A DNA stretch of 64,000 bases from Sarocladium kiliense. Its lineage: Eukaryota > Ascomycota > Sordariomycetes > Hypocreales > Sarocladiaceae. Positions within the stretch are counted from its first letter, which is position 1; each line of letters opens with the position of its first letter. The position numbers and the translations under genes are program-made. Under the pieces are notes generated by a model. That model was not told the origin of the DNA. It saw only the letters and a list, made by a program, of their open reading frames with translations, and did not search any database. The stretch is taken from the NCBI GenBank assembly GCA_030734395.1, contig JAUZTG010000048.1, positions 2,170,001 through 2,234,000 of the forward strand. The letters run 5' to 3'. Shown piece after piece: positions 1 to 10,410 of the stretch.

Positions 1-2616
1 TCGGCCTGCAGATCGGAGCATTGCGCCGCCTCTGCCGCTCGGCGATTTTTCTTGGTGGGGATACCGTCATGTTGTGCACCACCACTACTGAGGCTAGTTG
101 CTGCAGGGAGACTTCGCGAGATCCAGCAGCGGGCGCCTCCTTGCCTTGCCTGTGATTTCTAGCCGCTTCACTCAGGGTTATCAAGCGGCGTTGGCTTAGT
201 TACAAAAGATGCGTCTTCAATGCATGTCGTGCAATGCAGCGGCGTTGTGCCGTTCATGGCTGGCTGAAGCCATACACTTGTACAGCGGCAACTGGGCCAT
301 GGATCACAAAGTCTCGGCCAGGCTGTCCTGCACAATATTCCCGGTGACGGTCAGCCTACTGTACCATCATCGTACATTCGCTGGCACAATTGGCCCAAGT
401 CACCACGAACGAAGACTACTCTTGGTATTGCCTGGGCAGCCTCCATCAATGTCGTCAATTTCCTCGGCATTTCCCACTCCAAAGCGGAGCTCAAGCAGCC
501 AAAACAAAAAGAATGGCTGAAGCGGAAGCGAAAGAAACAACAAACCCCTCCTTCTACAGGTTACTGGTGTGCCGTTATGGTGATCTTGCGCCGCTGTGGA
601 GAGGGCTGGAGACGGCCGGCCGACTCCCCCTGACAGATGGGACGCAAGCCATGCTGGGATGCGGGCGCTTGTTCGGGAAGTCGATGTGCATCTCCCTCGC
701 TTCTGCCAGATTAGGATGATCCCTTTCCCCTCCAACCCCCCTGGGCTATCTCCTGCTACCTCCTTTTCTGTGAGAGTTTCTAAGGTTTCTGACGAAGCAA
801 ACCCCGTGAGCCTTGAGGTGAGACAAGACATGGGCTCGGTCATCTGAATCCCAGAGTTTCAGATGCAATTGCATACATGGGGGAGACGGCAGCCAAAGAT
901 TTATGCACCTTCAACGATTGAACAAGTCTGTCTCAGAATCAGAATGCCCCCATGTTTACCGAAATCCCATATCAGCTTTCAGCTCACGCGTGGCCGCATG
1001 CTCCGCGGCCTCCTTCAACCGGGCCAGCTCACGACATCATGGAAGGCACATTCTCCACGTGTTGAGTTTGTACGTACACACCGCAACAAACCTTCCGAGT
1101 ACGTTTGTCGCGCAAACGAACCACGCCTAATCAAGCAAGTGACGAACCCGTCAGCCGACAAATGACAGTCGGTCGCCCAGAGCCTCGTGACAATGCGCGG
1201 AGCCTATTTGCCAAGAGACACCAACGGCAAAGCAAGAGCTCCACCACGTCGTCCCAAGGCCCTAGAACTGAAGGGCGCTGAGTGTAGAATGAAGACCTGC
1301 GCACGCACGGTTCCACTTCCAATCTCAACTGCTCCATCGTGTTTTGTTGATGTTGTGGATTGACACACGATCTTGACAGATTTGATCATCTCCAGCTGGA
1401 AATGAACAGCCACTCTTGTCTCTTCGACTAGGCAGCACTGGCCACACTTCCTTCCAAATCGTGAAGACAGGGCTGGCCCTCAAGTTTCCTCCAGATTGGG
1501 CCAACAGGGATGTTTTCAGGAGTGTCTCATCCACGCCCATTCAGGCGCTGGCTGAGAGCCGAGGCGCCGCCGTGAATGATTAGACGTGATTTCACCTCAT
1601 TCCCATAGAGCCAGGGTTGGCTTTCCTCGATCGCAATCATCGTCATCTGTGCCAAATTAAGCCCTTTCGGCCAGCCCGGCAAAGCCTGACAGGGAGGGTA
1701 CTAATCTCCTCCAAAGCCCGTATTGGTGACACGACTCCACAAGGAGAGGAGTTCGTCCCTTCGTGTCGGTGCCAGCTTTAATTATAAGACAGATGATGAT
1801 GTCTGGCCCTTCGGGGCGCAGTTGTGTGAAGACCGTCATAAGGCGGTGGCGTCTCCTTCCGTTGCTTCTGACTTGAGAGCTGCTGGTCGAGGCCTCTCCA
1901 GGCTCATTGCTTCTGTGATCTGTTGAGGCCGCCTTGCCGAAACTGTCGGCTTGCTATCAGCGCGCGTATCCAGAGGCAGAATGAATCAGCCAATTGTCCG
2001 TGTTAAGGCTCTTCCTCGTCCTTAACGCTGAATGGGCCCAGTTCCAGGTCCACGGTTTTTAATGCTCCCCGTTGTGGACCTGGTTTATATTTCATGCGAA
2101 CACCAACTCGCGAGTTGAGTCATGAATTGGGCATCTTGGTTGCGATCAATGCACTGGCTGAGCTGTGACGTCTTATCTTTGCAGCGTTGTGTTTCTCCAA
2201 GCAATGAACGTGCGAAATGCGTGACATCTGTCTGACCTGGAGTCCCCTACAAGCTATGTATATGTGCCAGTGTGGCTTGTTGCGGATGGTCTTCGTCCGC
2301 CTGTCTAAGTCAAGGCACCCGCCTCCAAACCCATGATTGGATTCGACGGGTGTGTGGAGAGGACCCTGAATCTAAGGAACGCGGTTTCTGGCAGAAATGG
2401 CGTTTGATTGCGTTGTGGAGTAGGCCCTCACCGCCTATTAAGGGTTAGGGTTGTTCCTCCATCTTGAACAGGGTCGCGGCAGAAAAAAAATTGGAAAGTC
2501 ATCGGCGCCTCCACCAGTAGCTGCCAACAATACATAGCACTTTCGCCTATTGCTGCACGACCCAGCAACCGCAATCTCCCGCATCCCTCCAATTCAGATC
2601 AAGACACCAAGCAGGC
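1..2616. other. Intergenic region, no gene recognised
   Basis: No reading frame here resembles a known protein. The longest one, 400-843 on the minus strand (147 codons), is low in complexity and has no recognisable motif. The stretch includes one clear structure, a perfect inverted repeat at 2044-2083 listed separately. The right end is presumably the promoter of the CGR1-like gene. Confidence 0.6.
2044..2083. repeat. 10-bp perfect inverted repeat (hairpin)
   Basis: CCAGGTCCAC at 2044-2053 is mirrored by GTGGACCTGG at 2074-2083, with a 20-base loop between them. It lies about 530 bp upstream of the CGR1-like start. It could be a dyad protein-binding site or the end of an old element; neither is shown. 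Confidence 0.6.
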
Positions 2617-3118
2617 ATGTCATCAGACTCCGCAGTCGGCACGGCCTCCGTGGCTGAGCCTGGCAAGTCGCTCGGCATGCGCAAGAATGGTGAGTTCATG
2701 CGATGTGATGTGACGCAAAAGACGCGTCTATCCCAGCCGAACAACAGGACTGATAGCATTTGATCATAGGCAAGCAATGGCACTCAACAAAGAAGGCCTT
2801 CCGCCCGACTGCAGGCCTCACGAACTACCAGCGAAGAGAGAAAGAGAGGGTCGCCATGACGCAAATGAAGGCGAAGGAGAAGGAGCTGAAGGATGAGAAG
2901 GAGGAGCTGCGCCAGGTTCGTCCAGCCTTTCCAGGATGATCGCTATAACACGAAGTCAGAGCTAACTGTCCTCGCAGCAAAGGATACAGGCTATTAGGGA
3001 AAAGCGGGCTAAGAAGGAGGAGAAGGAACGCTATGAGAAGATGGCCGAGAAAATGCACAAGAAGCGTGTAGAGCGCCTGAAGCGGAAGGAGAAGCGCAAT
3101 AAGCTCCTTAACTCATGA
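2617..3118 (+). CDS. cgr1: rRNA-processing protein CGR1-like
   Basis: Small basic nucleolar protein of the Cgr1 family, known in yeast to act in 60S subunit assembly and pre-rRNA processing. Three exons: 2617-2689, 2770-2915 and 2978-3118, giving 119 residues, close to the family's usual length. After a short Ser/Ala-rich start come the family hallmark GKQWHSTKKAFRP and then an almost uninterrupted Lys/Glu/Arg-rich helix (EKERVAMTQMKAKEKE...), ending in the typical KRKEKRNKLLNS. The start is the first ATG in frame. The second intron has an unusual GTTCGT donor. Identity rests on the hallmark and overall composition. Confidence 0.9.
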
Positions 3119-4225
3119 GGACTTGACGTCACGATGCTCACGAAGTAACGACCACGAATGCGAAGCACTGGTTCACCTCTATCTAAGACCACATCCCGCT
3201 CGGCAAGACTGGAGAGACGTCTTTCATGGGCTGCTTCCCTCTCGTTGGAAGTAGGGCAGCCGCTCGATCAGGGGCTTAGGATCCGAACGTTATATGGCCA
3301 TGCAACGGTGCTGAACACAGATTTCAGACCTCAGTCTGTACTGTGTCGCTGGGCTATTCACAATGTGACGGCATTAGCTTGTACTGAGACATCATGTCTG
3401 GCGGCATATTACTCTAATATGCCGGAGGTATGCGGGCTAGCTCGGCACGGCGAAGGTGCAGAACGCGTGAAGCAACGCGTCAGATAGCTAGAAGTACCAA
3501 AAAAGGAGCTCATGTCGTTTGCGCAAAATACTACTGATTCTGTGCTGTGGGAAATGTGTTTGATAGGACCTGTGAAGGGGGATCAGGCCTCCAGGCACAT
3601 ATGACAATGCAGGTTAGGGCAAATATGTTGATTCATCCTGCCACGCATTCAGTCCCTCTGGTCCTGCTTGTCCGAAGGCACCCTGCCTTGAACAAGATCA
3701 CTGTAGTTCGCTATTCTTCTTGTGCCCTCTTCCCTTTATACATGCGGTTTTTCTAGTGTCAGTCTCATAACAGAGTATGTGCACATTCTAGACAACTTCT
3801 CGTGACGTTATTGCTCACACGAGTGTAAATACGCAGCTGACGTATAGGGCATTGTTGTATCAAGAGTCGAACACGTTTTGTAAGCAGTTCATCAACTTTG
3901 ACTTCCAGATGTGACCTTCACATTCTCGTCCTAACTGATTGAACACAAAGAATAGATACCCTTGATTTAATGGTACTCAATAAATTCATTATAGTTTCTC
4001 ATCATACAAAGCTGCCTTTTTGTCTGTACTCCTTGTTAGCCCACTGCAAATAGTTACCCTGGACAACGACCGAACATGTGAAAGTCGTGATCTCCACCTC
4101 GGTGGAGCAGACATCGGCCAGTGCCCCATTTCAAACCCAAAGACGATCCAAACCACCATCCAAGGACGGCCCCCCTTCTTACGTCAGGGGCAGTTTGGCC
4201 GGGACGCTCAACAAGCCCGCGCGCC
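3119..4225. other. Intergenic region, no gene recognised
   Basis: Between the CGR1-like stop and the next gene. 3770-4010 is AT-rich, with an AATAAA-like run near 3978. The frame at 3158-3487 (109 codons) has no recognisable motif and is probably chance. Confidence 0.6.
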
Positions 4226-5464
4226 ATGGCAAACTCTAATCTCCATGACAGTTCGAGGGCTGTCCCTCACACGACTCCTACCTCCTCGCCAGCATCTGCC
4301 CGCCGCCAGATCAAGCGAGCCATCACGGAGTTGTCGCCGCCCGGCAAGATCACACTGAACGGCATCCAAAACCAGCCGGCGCATCATCCAAACGACTATC
4401 GCCATCGTCTTCACCATCGGCATCACCATCGGAAACACGTGAGCCAGGATGTGAGACGGGCGCATATGGAAGATCCGAAGCACTTGGTCAGGCACTCTAT
4501 TGATATGGGACGATCCTCGATTGCCCAGCAGGGCCTGGGCGCGAGTCCGATGCCGAGCCGCAGAACCAGTATTTTGCTACAAAAGGAGGAGGAAATCAAG
4601 GTCGGAGCAAGCGTGCAGGAGTCAAAGACGAGCAAAGAGGAGAAGCTACGAGAAGCACAGAAGAGGGCAGATTACCGAGCTGAGTATGTTTGAGGGATCC
4701 GGGCTCTACGTCAATGGCTTACCGTTACATATTCACTGACTGCTGTGCACAGTGGGCTGAAGGAGTCTCTCAGCAACCTGCACGACTTCGCGGCAGACGC
4801 AACTAAACGACTTGACGAAACATACTACTCCGTCCTTGAGAAGATGGATGCCCTACAAAACACCATAACGGCGCTCAGAGACCTCGCCGACACATCACAC
4901 GATATCTACGGTACTTTCGAAAAAGACTCGAGAGACTTGGAGCATGAAGTTGTCAGCCAGATCGGAGCTCTAGGCCGGTTCGAGGACCAACAGAGCCGGA
5001 TCGAGTCTCTGCAGAGCCGAATTGAAGGCGGAAGGGAGCGTATTGGCGTTCTGAGCCAACGCGTAGAGGTGGTCAGGGAGAGAGTGGAGGGATGGGAAGA
5101 GGCAGATCGGGAGTGGCAGGAAAAAACCCGGAAGAAGATGAAGCTCATCTGGTCGACCACAATGCTCATTGTGCTAGCTGTGGTGCTCCTTTTCGTTGGG
5201 ATGAAACACTCAATGGCCGGATCGACATCCTCAAAAGAACCGACAGGAGTCCCCTTACCTGATGCCGATCGGATGAGTAGACTGCCCAATACATCGGAAC
5301 CGTTGTCCCCGTTGGACTCGAAGGGCAAATTGGGGAAGCTAGGAGTTCGAGATGATGCACGAGACAGCACTGCTAGAGACGAAATCGCGGACCTGCAGGA
5401 GACTTTAGACGGGAGACGACGGGTGGTAGATGGAGAGAGGTTGAGAGCGTTGGATGAGCTTTGA
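4226..5464 (+). CDS. Coiled-coil protein with one C-terminal membrane span, function unknown
   Basis: Two exons, 4226-4683 and 4753-5464 (donor GTATGT), giving 389 residues. I do not recognise a named family. Residues 1-110 are polar and His/Arg-rich (RHRLHHRHHHRKH), followed by a Lys/Glu-rich helix. About 154-205 is a conserved-looking helical segment (LDETYYSVLEKMDALQ), and 210-280 is a coiled coil with repeated SRIESLQ-type heptads. One strong hydrophobic span lies at about 284-303 (LIWSTTMLIVLAVVLLFVGM), with about 85 polar residues after it. The ATG at 4226 sits in a good context (gcgccATGgc); an in-frame upstream codon at 4121 would add 35 residues. The layout suggests a cytosolic or nucleoplasmic coiled coil anchored in an internal membrane; that is inference. 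Confidence 0.75.
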
Positions 5465-6622
5465 GTTGTTCTGCGAGCGAAATAGATCAATACCATATAA
5501 TACCCACGAATAAGAGAGATTTCCGAACAGCTGCAAATGTATGTCAGATCGTTATTTGGGATTGGAGGTCGTGATGCAAATTCATTTGGGGCTACGATGC
5601 AAGGCTCCTACAACACCCTGGGCGCTCTCCGTAATATCTCCGAACCCCCGCCACAAGTAGCCAACAATCCATCACCGGCGCCGAAGAAAGTCATGATTCG
5701 CAATGGACAAGAACGACATTGAGGCCACCACACCTTGAACGTCTAGGGCATTGACTGGCAACGCAACCGCTGCCCAGCGTTGCTCGGCAGTGGCTTGGTG
5801 AGGCTTGGGACATCTTGGCGATACCACGTCATGCCCCGCTACAGCGCCTGGGTGTATTACGCGGTTCGACCCGCGGTATGCACTGACTGAGGGAGAGAGC
5901 AGGGTGAAAGAAGGAAGATTTTTGCGACGTGATGGTTTGGTTGGTCGTCAGGACTACCTGCGGCTGGATCTGGGACGGATACCTGCATCGACGACAGACA
6001 TTACAGTCTGCTACGTACTTCTACGGATACTGCCTTGCACCGTGCCGAAGTTCCAAACTCAAACTCTTCCACCCCCATCCGCCCGTCTGCTTGTCTGTCT
6101 TTACCGTATCATTTTCACAAGAAGCTCAAAAGAGAGAATAAACGACAGTCCTGCTGCTGCTGCTGCTGCATAGGTCAGCGGCAAGGCATACTTCTCTTGA
6201 CTTACGCGTGCTCCGAGTCAAGTCAGAGTCACCAGGTCACTGGTCCCTGCCTGTGCTTCTGGGATTCCCCACCACCGGAAATCGACGAAAGCCCCGTCAA
6301 CCTTCCGGCCCAGCGCAGCGCAGCGCAGCGCAGCACCAGCCCTGTGCCGTCGTCAGCGCTGCTCGCTCTGCCCCGCGCGCGTCACCACCAATATCCAAGC
6401 TTGGGCCTCTCCTGCCCACAAGCTACCGACGTTTGACGCCAGTGTCTGTCAACCTCTCCGCCATTTTCTTCTTCCGTTTTCCTTCTTCGTCATCCTCCTC
6501 ATTGTATTGTTCGTCGCAGCTGCTGGTATTACGGTCTTACAACCCTGGTTTCTCGAATAGGAGGACAGCTTTCCTCACATACACTCGTCTCCAGCACCGC
6601 CACGAAGTGCGCGCTCCAGGAC
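5465..6622. promoter_or_regulatory. Intergenic region and leader of the PX-domain gene
   Basis: No gene found. The part before 6623 is pyrimidine-rich (6455-6510), as is common just upstream of fungal starts. It holds a (CTG)n run near 6150-6169 and five CAGCG units at 6311-6334, both probably in the untranslated leader. A long open frame at 6208-7902 only enters the real coding frame by reading through introns. Confidence 0.5.
6311..6334. repeat. CAGCG pentanucleotide repeat
   Basis: About five tandem CAGCG units in the likely 5' leader of the PX-domain gene, about 290 bp before its start codon. Confidence 0.8.
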
Positions 6623-9600
6623 ATGGCGTCCGACGACAGTGCAAAGCCAATCGATGTTGCTGCCGATTCAGCAGTCTCACTGCCCATTCGCAGCAATGGC
6701 AGCAATTCTTCTATTCCACCGCCAGGCCAGACCCTGACGGGCAAGCAAGAACATTGTTCGTATCCCTTTACATAGGTGTTGATACTAGACCATGCGTCGC
6801 CCCGCCTTTGCTGACATTCGCCATTCGCAGACCTCAAGAGGGAGCTCATATCGGAGCAGGTCAAGTGGGAGATCAACGAACTCAACTCGCCAACGGCCTT
6901 GCGTCGTTTCGGTGCCCCATTCAAATCTCCTCACGGCGAGGTCTCTCCTCAAGAATCCGAGCTGCCTATCCTTCGGTATATCTTTGTTCACCATGTCCGA
7001 GATTTCCCCTTCCTGGACAAAGCGCGCGAGAAGGAGTTTTGGCAGGACAAGCTGCAAGTGGTGCGTCTTCATCCTATCATAGGCGACCTTGGTCGGATCG
7101 AATGTGCAGGCTGACAATTGTTTTCTGGCAGTTTCTCGAATCGTTTGCGAATAAACAGATCTCGTCGTCCGAGGATCGCTTGGAGGAAACCAAACGGCGT
7201 AAGCTTGCGATCAAGGCCCGGAAGCTGGTTGAGCTGATGATGGTGTCCGGTATCGGCACGGCATCTGGCTTTGAAGAACGGATCAGGTTCTCGGAGATCG
7301 AAATTGTCGACAGCAACGCCATCGACACGGGCGTAATGCATACACTTCCCGAGGGCAACTATATCAACGGATGGGATGTGAACGTGGCTGGCGTACGGAT
7401 CACCTCTGTGAAGCAGCATATTCGACACCACAGACATGCCGAATTCTTGCTGCGCATCAAGAGAAAGGGTGAGCTGGAGCACTTCGTGGCGCGGAGATAT
7501 GGCGACTTTGCAAAGATGCATCGTCGACTACGCCTGGAACTCCCTGGCAGGATACTGCCGCCACTGCCGAAGAAGAACAAGTCCAACTCCACTGCTAGTG
7601 GTCTCATGTCAGCGCTGAGCGGTGGTGGCAATGATTCAGACGCATCATCTATCTCATCCACGTCGACCCGCATGACTGGCGCACCGGGCAATGAGGGTGG
7701 TGGTTCACTCCTCTCCCCTCTTGGAGGTACGCATCGCATATTTTTTCTAGAGAAAATACTCACATCAAATCAGGTGGTCTCAAGGCCGGTTCTGCTGCAT
7801 CGATACGTTCCAGCCGCTCCAAGGGCGGCACCCCACGTTCCTCAGTTGATGGTCGTGGTAGCCCTGCTGTTTCATCTTCAACAATCAAGAAAGCCGACGT
7901 AAGGAGATAGACTCTAATAATTCCTTTCAGTACTAACAAGCACTTAAGAATGTTATCCTGTGGCGTGAGAACCAGCGGATATCACTGCGGTCATTCCTCC
8001 GGTCCGTTCTGCACAACCCTCAGTTCGTCAACACCAAGGCGGTTCAGGAGTTCCTCGCCGCAGACCCCATCACGCCGACGGACGAAGATGTCGACGATAT
8101 TGAGCGAAGAAAGATGGTAGATCAACAGCGCATTGAGGAGCAGAAGAAGTTCTACGAAATTGCCCGGAAGCGTGCTGCTGAGCTCGACGAGTACATGGAG
8201 CAGTAAGTATCATCAACCCTTTGACCGCTTCCATTTTACTGACAGAATGCTTAGGTTCCGGCGTGATATTGTGGAGCGAAACGGTCTGACTATGCTCTTC
8301 AAGGAGATTAAGGAGAAGGAGACAATTGGGGACCTCAGCATACAATATCGCAAGTTCGCTGAGTGGCTGCGCATCGAGATTGCCGCTGTCATCTACCATC
8401 TATTCCTGGCTGAAGACAACTCTCCCGAACTCTTCGCTCAAGCCAGGCGCATACACTCGCTCATCCCCTATACCATGCTCAAGAACGTCATTCGCATCGC
8501 CAACCCAGCAGCGGTCATGTCTGGTGTGCTGGATATCTTCTTGGCTCAACCCTTCGGCGCCCGCTCATTGCTTCAGCGTATCTTTTCGCTCACACTCAAT
8601 GACGGAATCCGTAGCTTCCAGAAGTCAATTGATGCCCTCACCGCTAAGATTGGTGACCCGACATTCACTGAGAAGCTGAAGCGCTATGTGGGAGCTGAAG
8701 ACCACATCCGTGCGGCTATCTGGGCGGAGGCAGAGGATGAGAATGTGGACTTGGTCGTGGCGATTTTGCGCTCAGATCTGATCGAACCAGAATTGACTGG
8801 TGAACAGATCCAAAGGCTATTCAACGCGTACGTGGCCTTCAACAGTGCAGTCGAGAATGTGGACGAGGAGTTGAAGCAAGGCGCGCAACTCTTTTCATAT
8901 CTTAAACAGCTTCTGAAGCTTTGCACTCGTCAGAGGGACAAGGCGATGATGCTGAAGCTCATTGAGGAACCTGTGACGTTGCAGCTCTTCCGCGACCTCT
9001 TCACCATCTTCTACGAGCCGCTGGTCCGAGTCTATAAGTCAGCCAACGTGTACAACAGCGTAACTGACTTTGCAGTCTTCATCGACGACATGATCCAGGT
9101 GAGTTTCTCCTTGTGCGTGATTTTTTTTGATCGATGATCTGATATGTTGCTAGGTTGTGGACAAATGCCGAGACCAGGATGCGTCCGCTGATCCAAATCA
9201 GACGGTGCAAGCGTTTATCGATCTTTGCGCACGTCACGAACACAATTTCTACAAGTTCGTGCACGAGGTCCACACACATGATAACGGTCTCTTCACCCAG
9301 CTCATGGGTTGGATTGAGGGCATCCTCGAGTTCCTGCGACACGGCCCCAAGAACGGCAAGCTGAACATGAATGCGCTGTTTGAAGGCGGCGTCAGTGGTG
9401 GTGTGCTTGAAAAAGAGAAAGCCATAGCAGAGATTGACTCTCTCATTGCATGGCAAGAGGCGCGGAAGAAGTGGCATAATGACAAGACCCGGCAGAAGAT
9501 GGCAGCAGAGGGCCAAGTGGGTGGCGACATGGTGCCGCCTGGTCTAGCATTTAAGTCGGCAGACTTCGGACTTGACGATGGGGACCTGGAAGATATGAAC

Positions 9601-9801
9601 TACGATGACGGCTCGGAAGAGGAGGCTGAGGCTGAGGCCGAGGATGAGCTGGATCCTATTGAGGCGGAGAGGAGGCGACGAGCGAAGCAACAGGATCGCC
9701 TGAGAAGATCGGCAGGCGAGCCGACGAAGCCGCAAGTGAGCGAGGTGCACAAGCTGAAGGATAACTTCTTGGTTATGCTGCGGGATGTTCTTGCGAATTA
9801 G
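6623..9801 (+). CDS. PX-domain lipid-binding protein, Lec1 (YPR097W) type
   Basis: Seven exons: 6623-6755, 6831-7060, 7132-7726, 7774-7898, 7949-8202, 8255-9098 and 9154-9801, giving 942 residues. Order: a PX-associated (PXB) helical domain at about 45-165 (LKRELISEQVKWEINELNSP, LPILRYIFVHHVRDFPFLD); a PX domain whose first half is at about 195-270 (FVARRYGDFAKMHRRL, LPPLPKKN) and second half at about 362-395 (LRSFLRSVLHNPQF); then a long helical DUF3818 region and an acidic tail. This architecture is that of yeast Lec1, a phosphoinositide-binding protein linked to ergosterol distribution and lipid droplets. The two PX halves are split by about 90 Ser/Gly-rich residues. The first intron has a GTTCGT donor. 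The start ATG has a good context (acATGgcg). Confidence 0.9.
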
Positions 9802-10410
9802 AGGAAACACAGCGAGAGGAAGAGCAAGCACGTTGCATAGAATTAGATGATGTTTGTGAAGCGAGTCGAATGGGATGGATGATGCGTAGTTGTTGATGAG
9901 ACATGCAATACCACCATGATTACAGCGCTGGATTCAGAGCAGATGCAAAGAAAGAGCAGAACCACGAGCAGTGAGCGATGGTCACCCCAGTCGGTGCTTG
10001 CTTACTGTAAACATATCGATGACACGACGTTGAAGATGCGCCTCGGGATCGCGTGTTTGGTGCATCGGAGCCGTTGCTGGTGGGCCCCATCCTGCGTAGA
10101 AATTGACTGGCGCTGATTGGCCGCAGTGCCCTTCGGTGGCACCCGCACTGAGGTCCATAGCCGAGTCCTGCCGAAGCGCAGCAGCGGACCTCCATCATCG
10201 ACTTGGGCTTTGCCTTTAGTGGCTCGTGACTCCAGCTTCCCCAAACTCCATTCCCCTTCCCTTTTCTCTCCCCTCCGTTGAATCCTCGTCCACCACCCTT
10301 AATTCCCCCACGATCTCTTCCGGGCACGACCCTCCTCCAATCCTCTGCCCTTCTTCCAGACACTTCCTTTCGACGGACGGTTTACCCTCGACCGAGACGA
10401 CGTACACAAG
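9802..10410. promoter_or_regulatory. Intergenic region and sdh1 promoter/leader
   Basis: 3' end of the PX-domain gene and upstream region of the succinate dehydrogenase gene. A C/T-rich tract at 10235-10390 leads into the sdh1 start, consistent with a strongly expressed gene's leader. No gene seen. Confidence 0.5.

Noticed and set aside
400..843. 147-codon minus-strand frame
   Set aside because: Low complexity, no motif, no supporting splice or start context.
6208..7902. 564-codon plus-strand frame
   Set aside because: Reads through three introns of the PX-domain gene and only its middle matches true exon 3.
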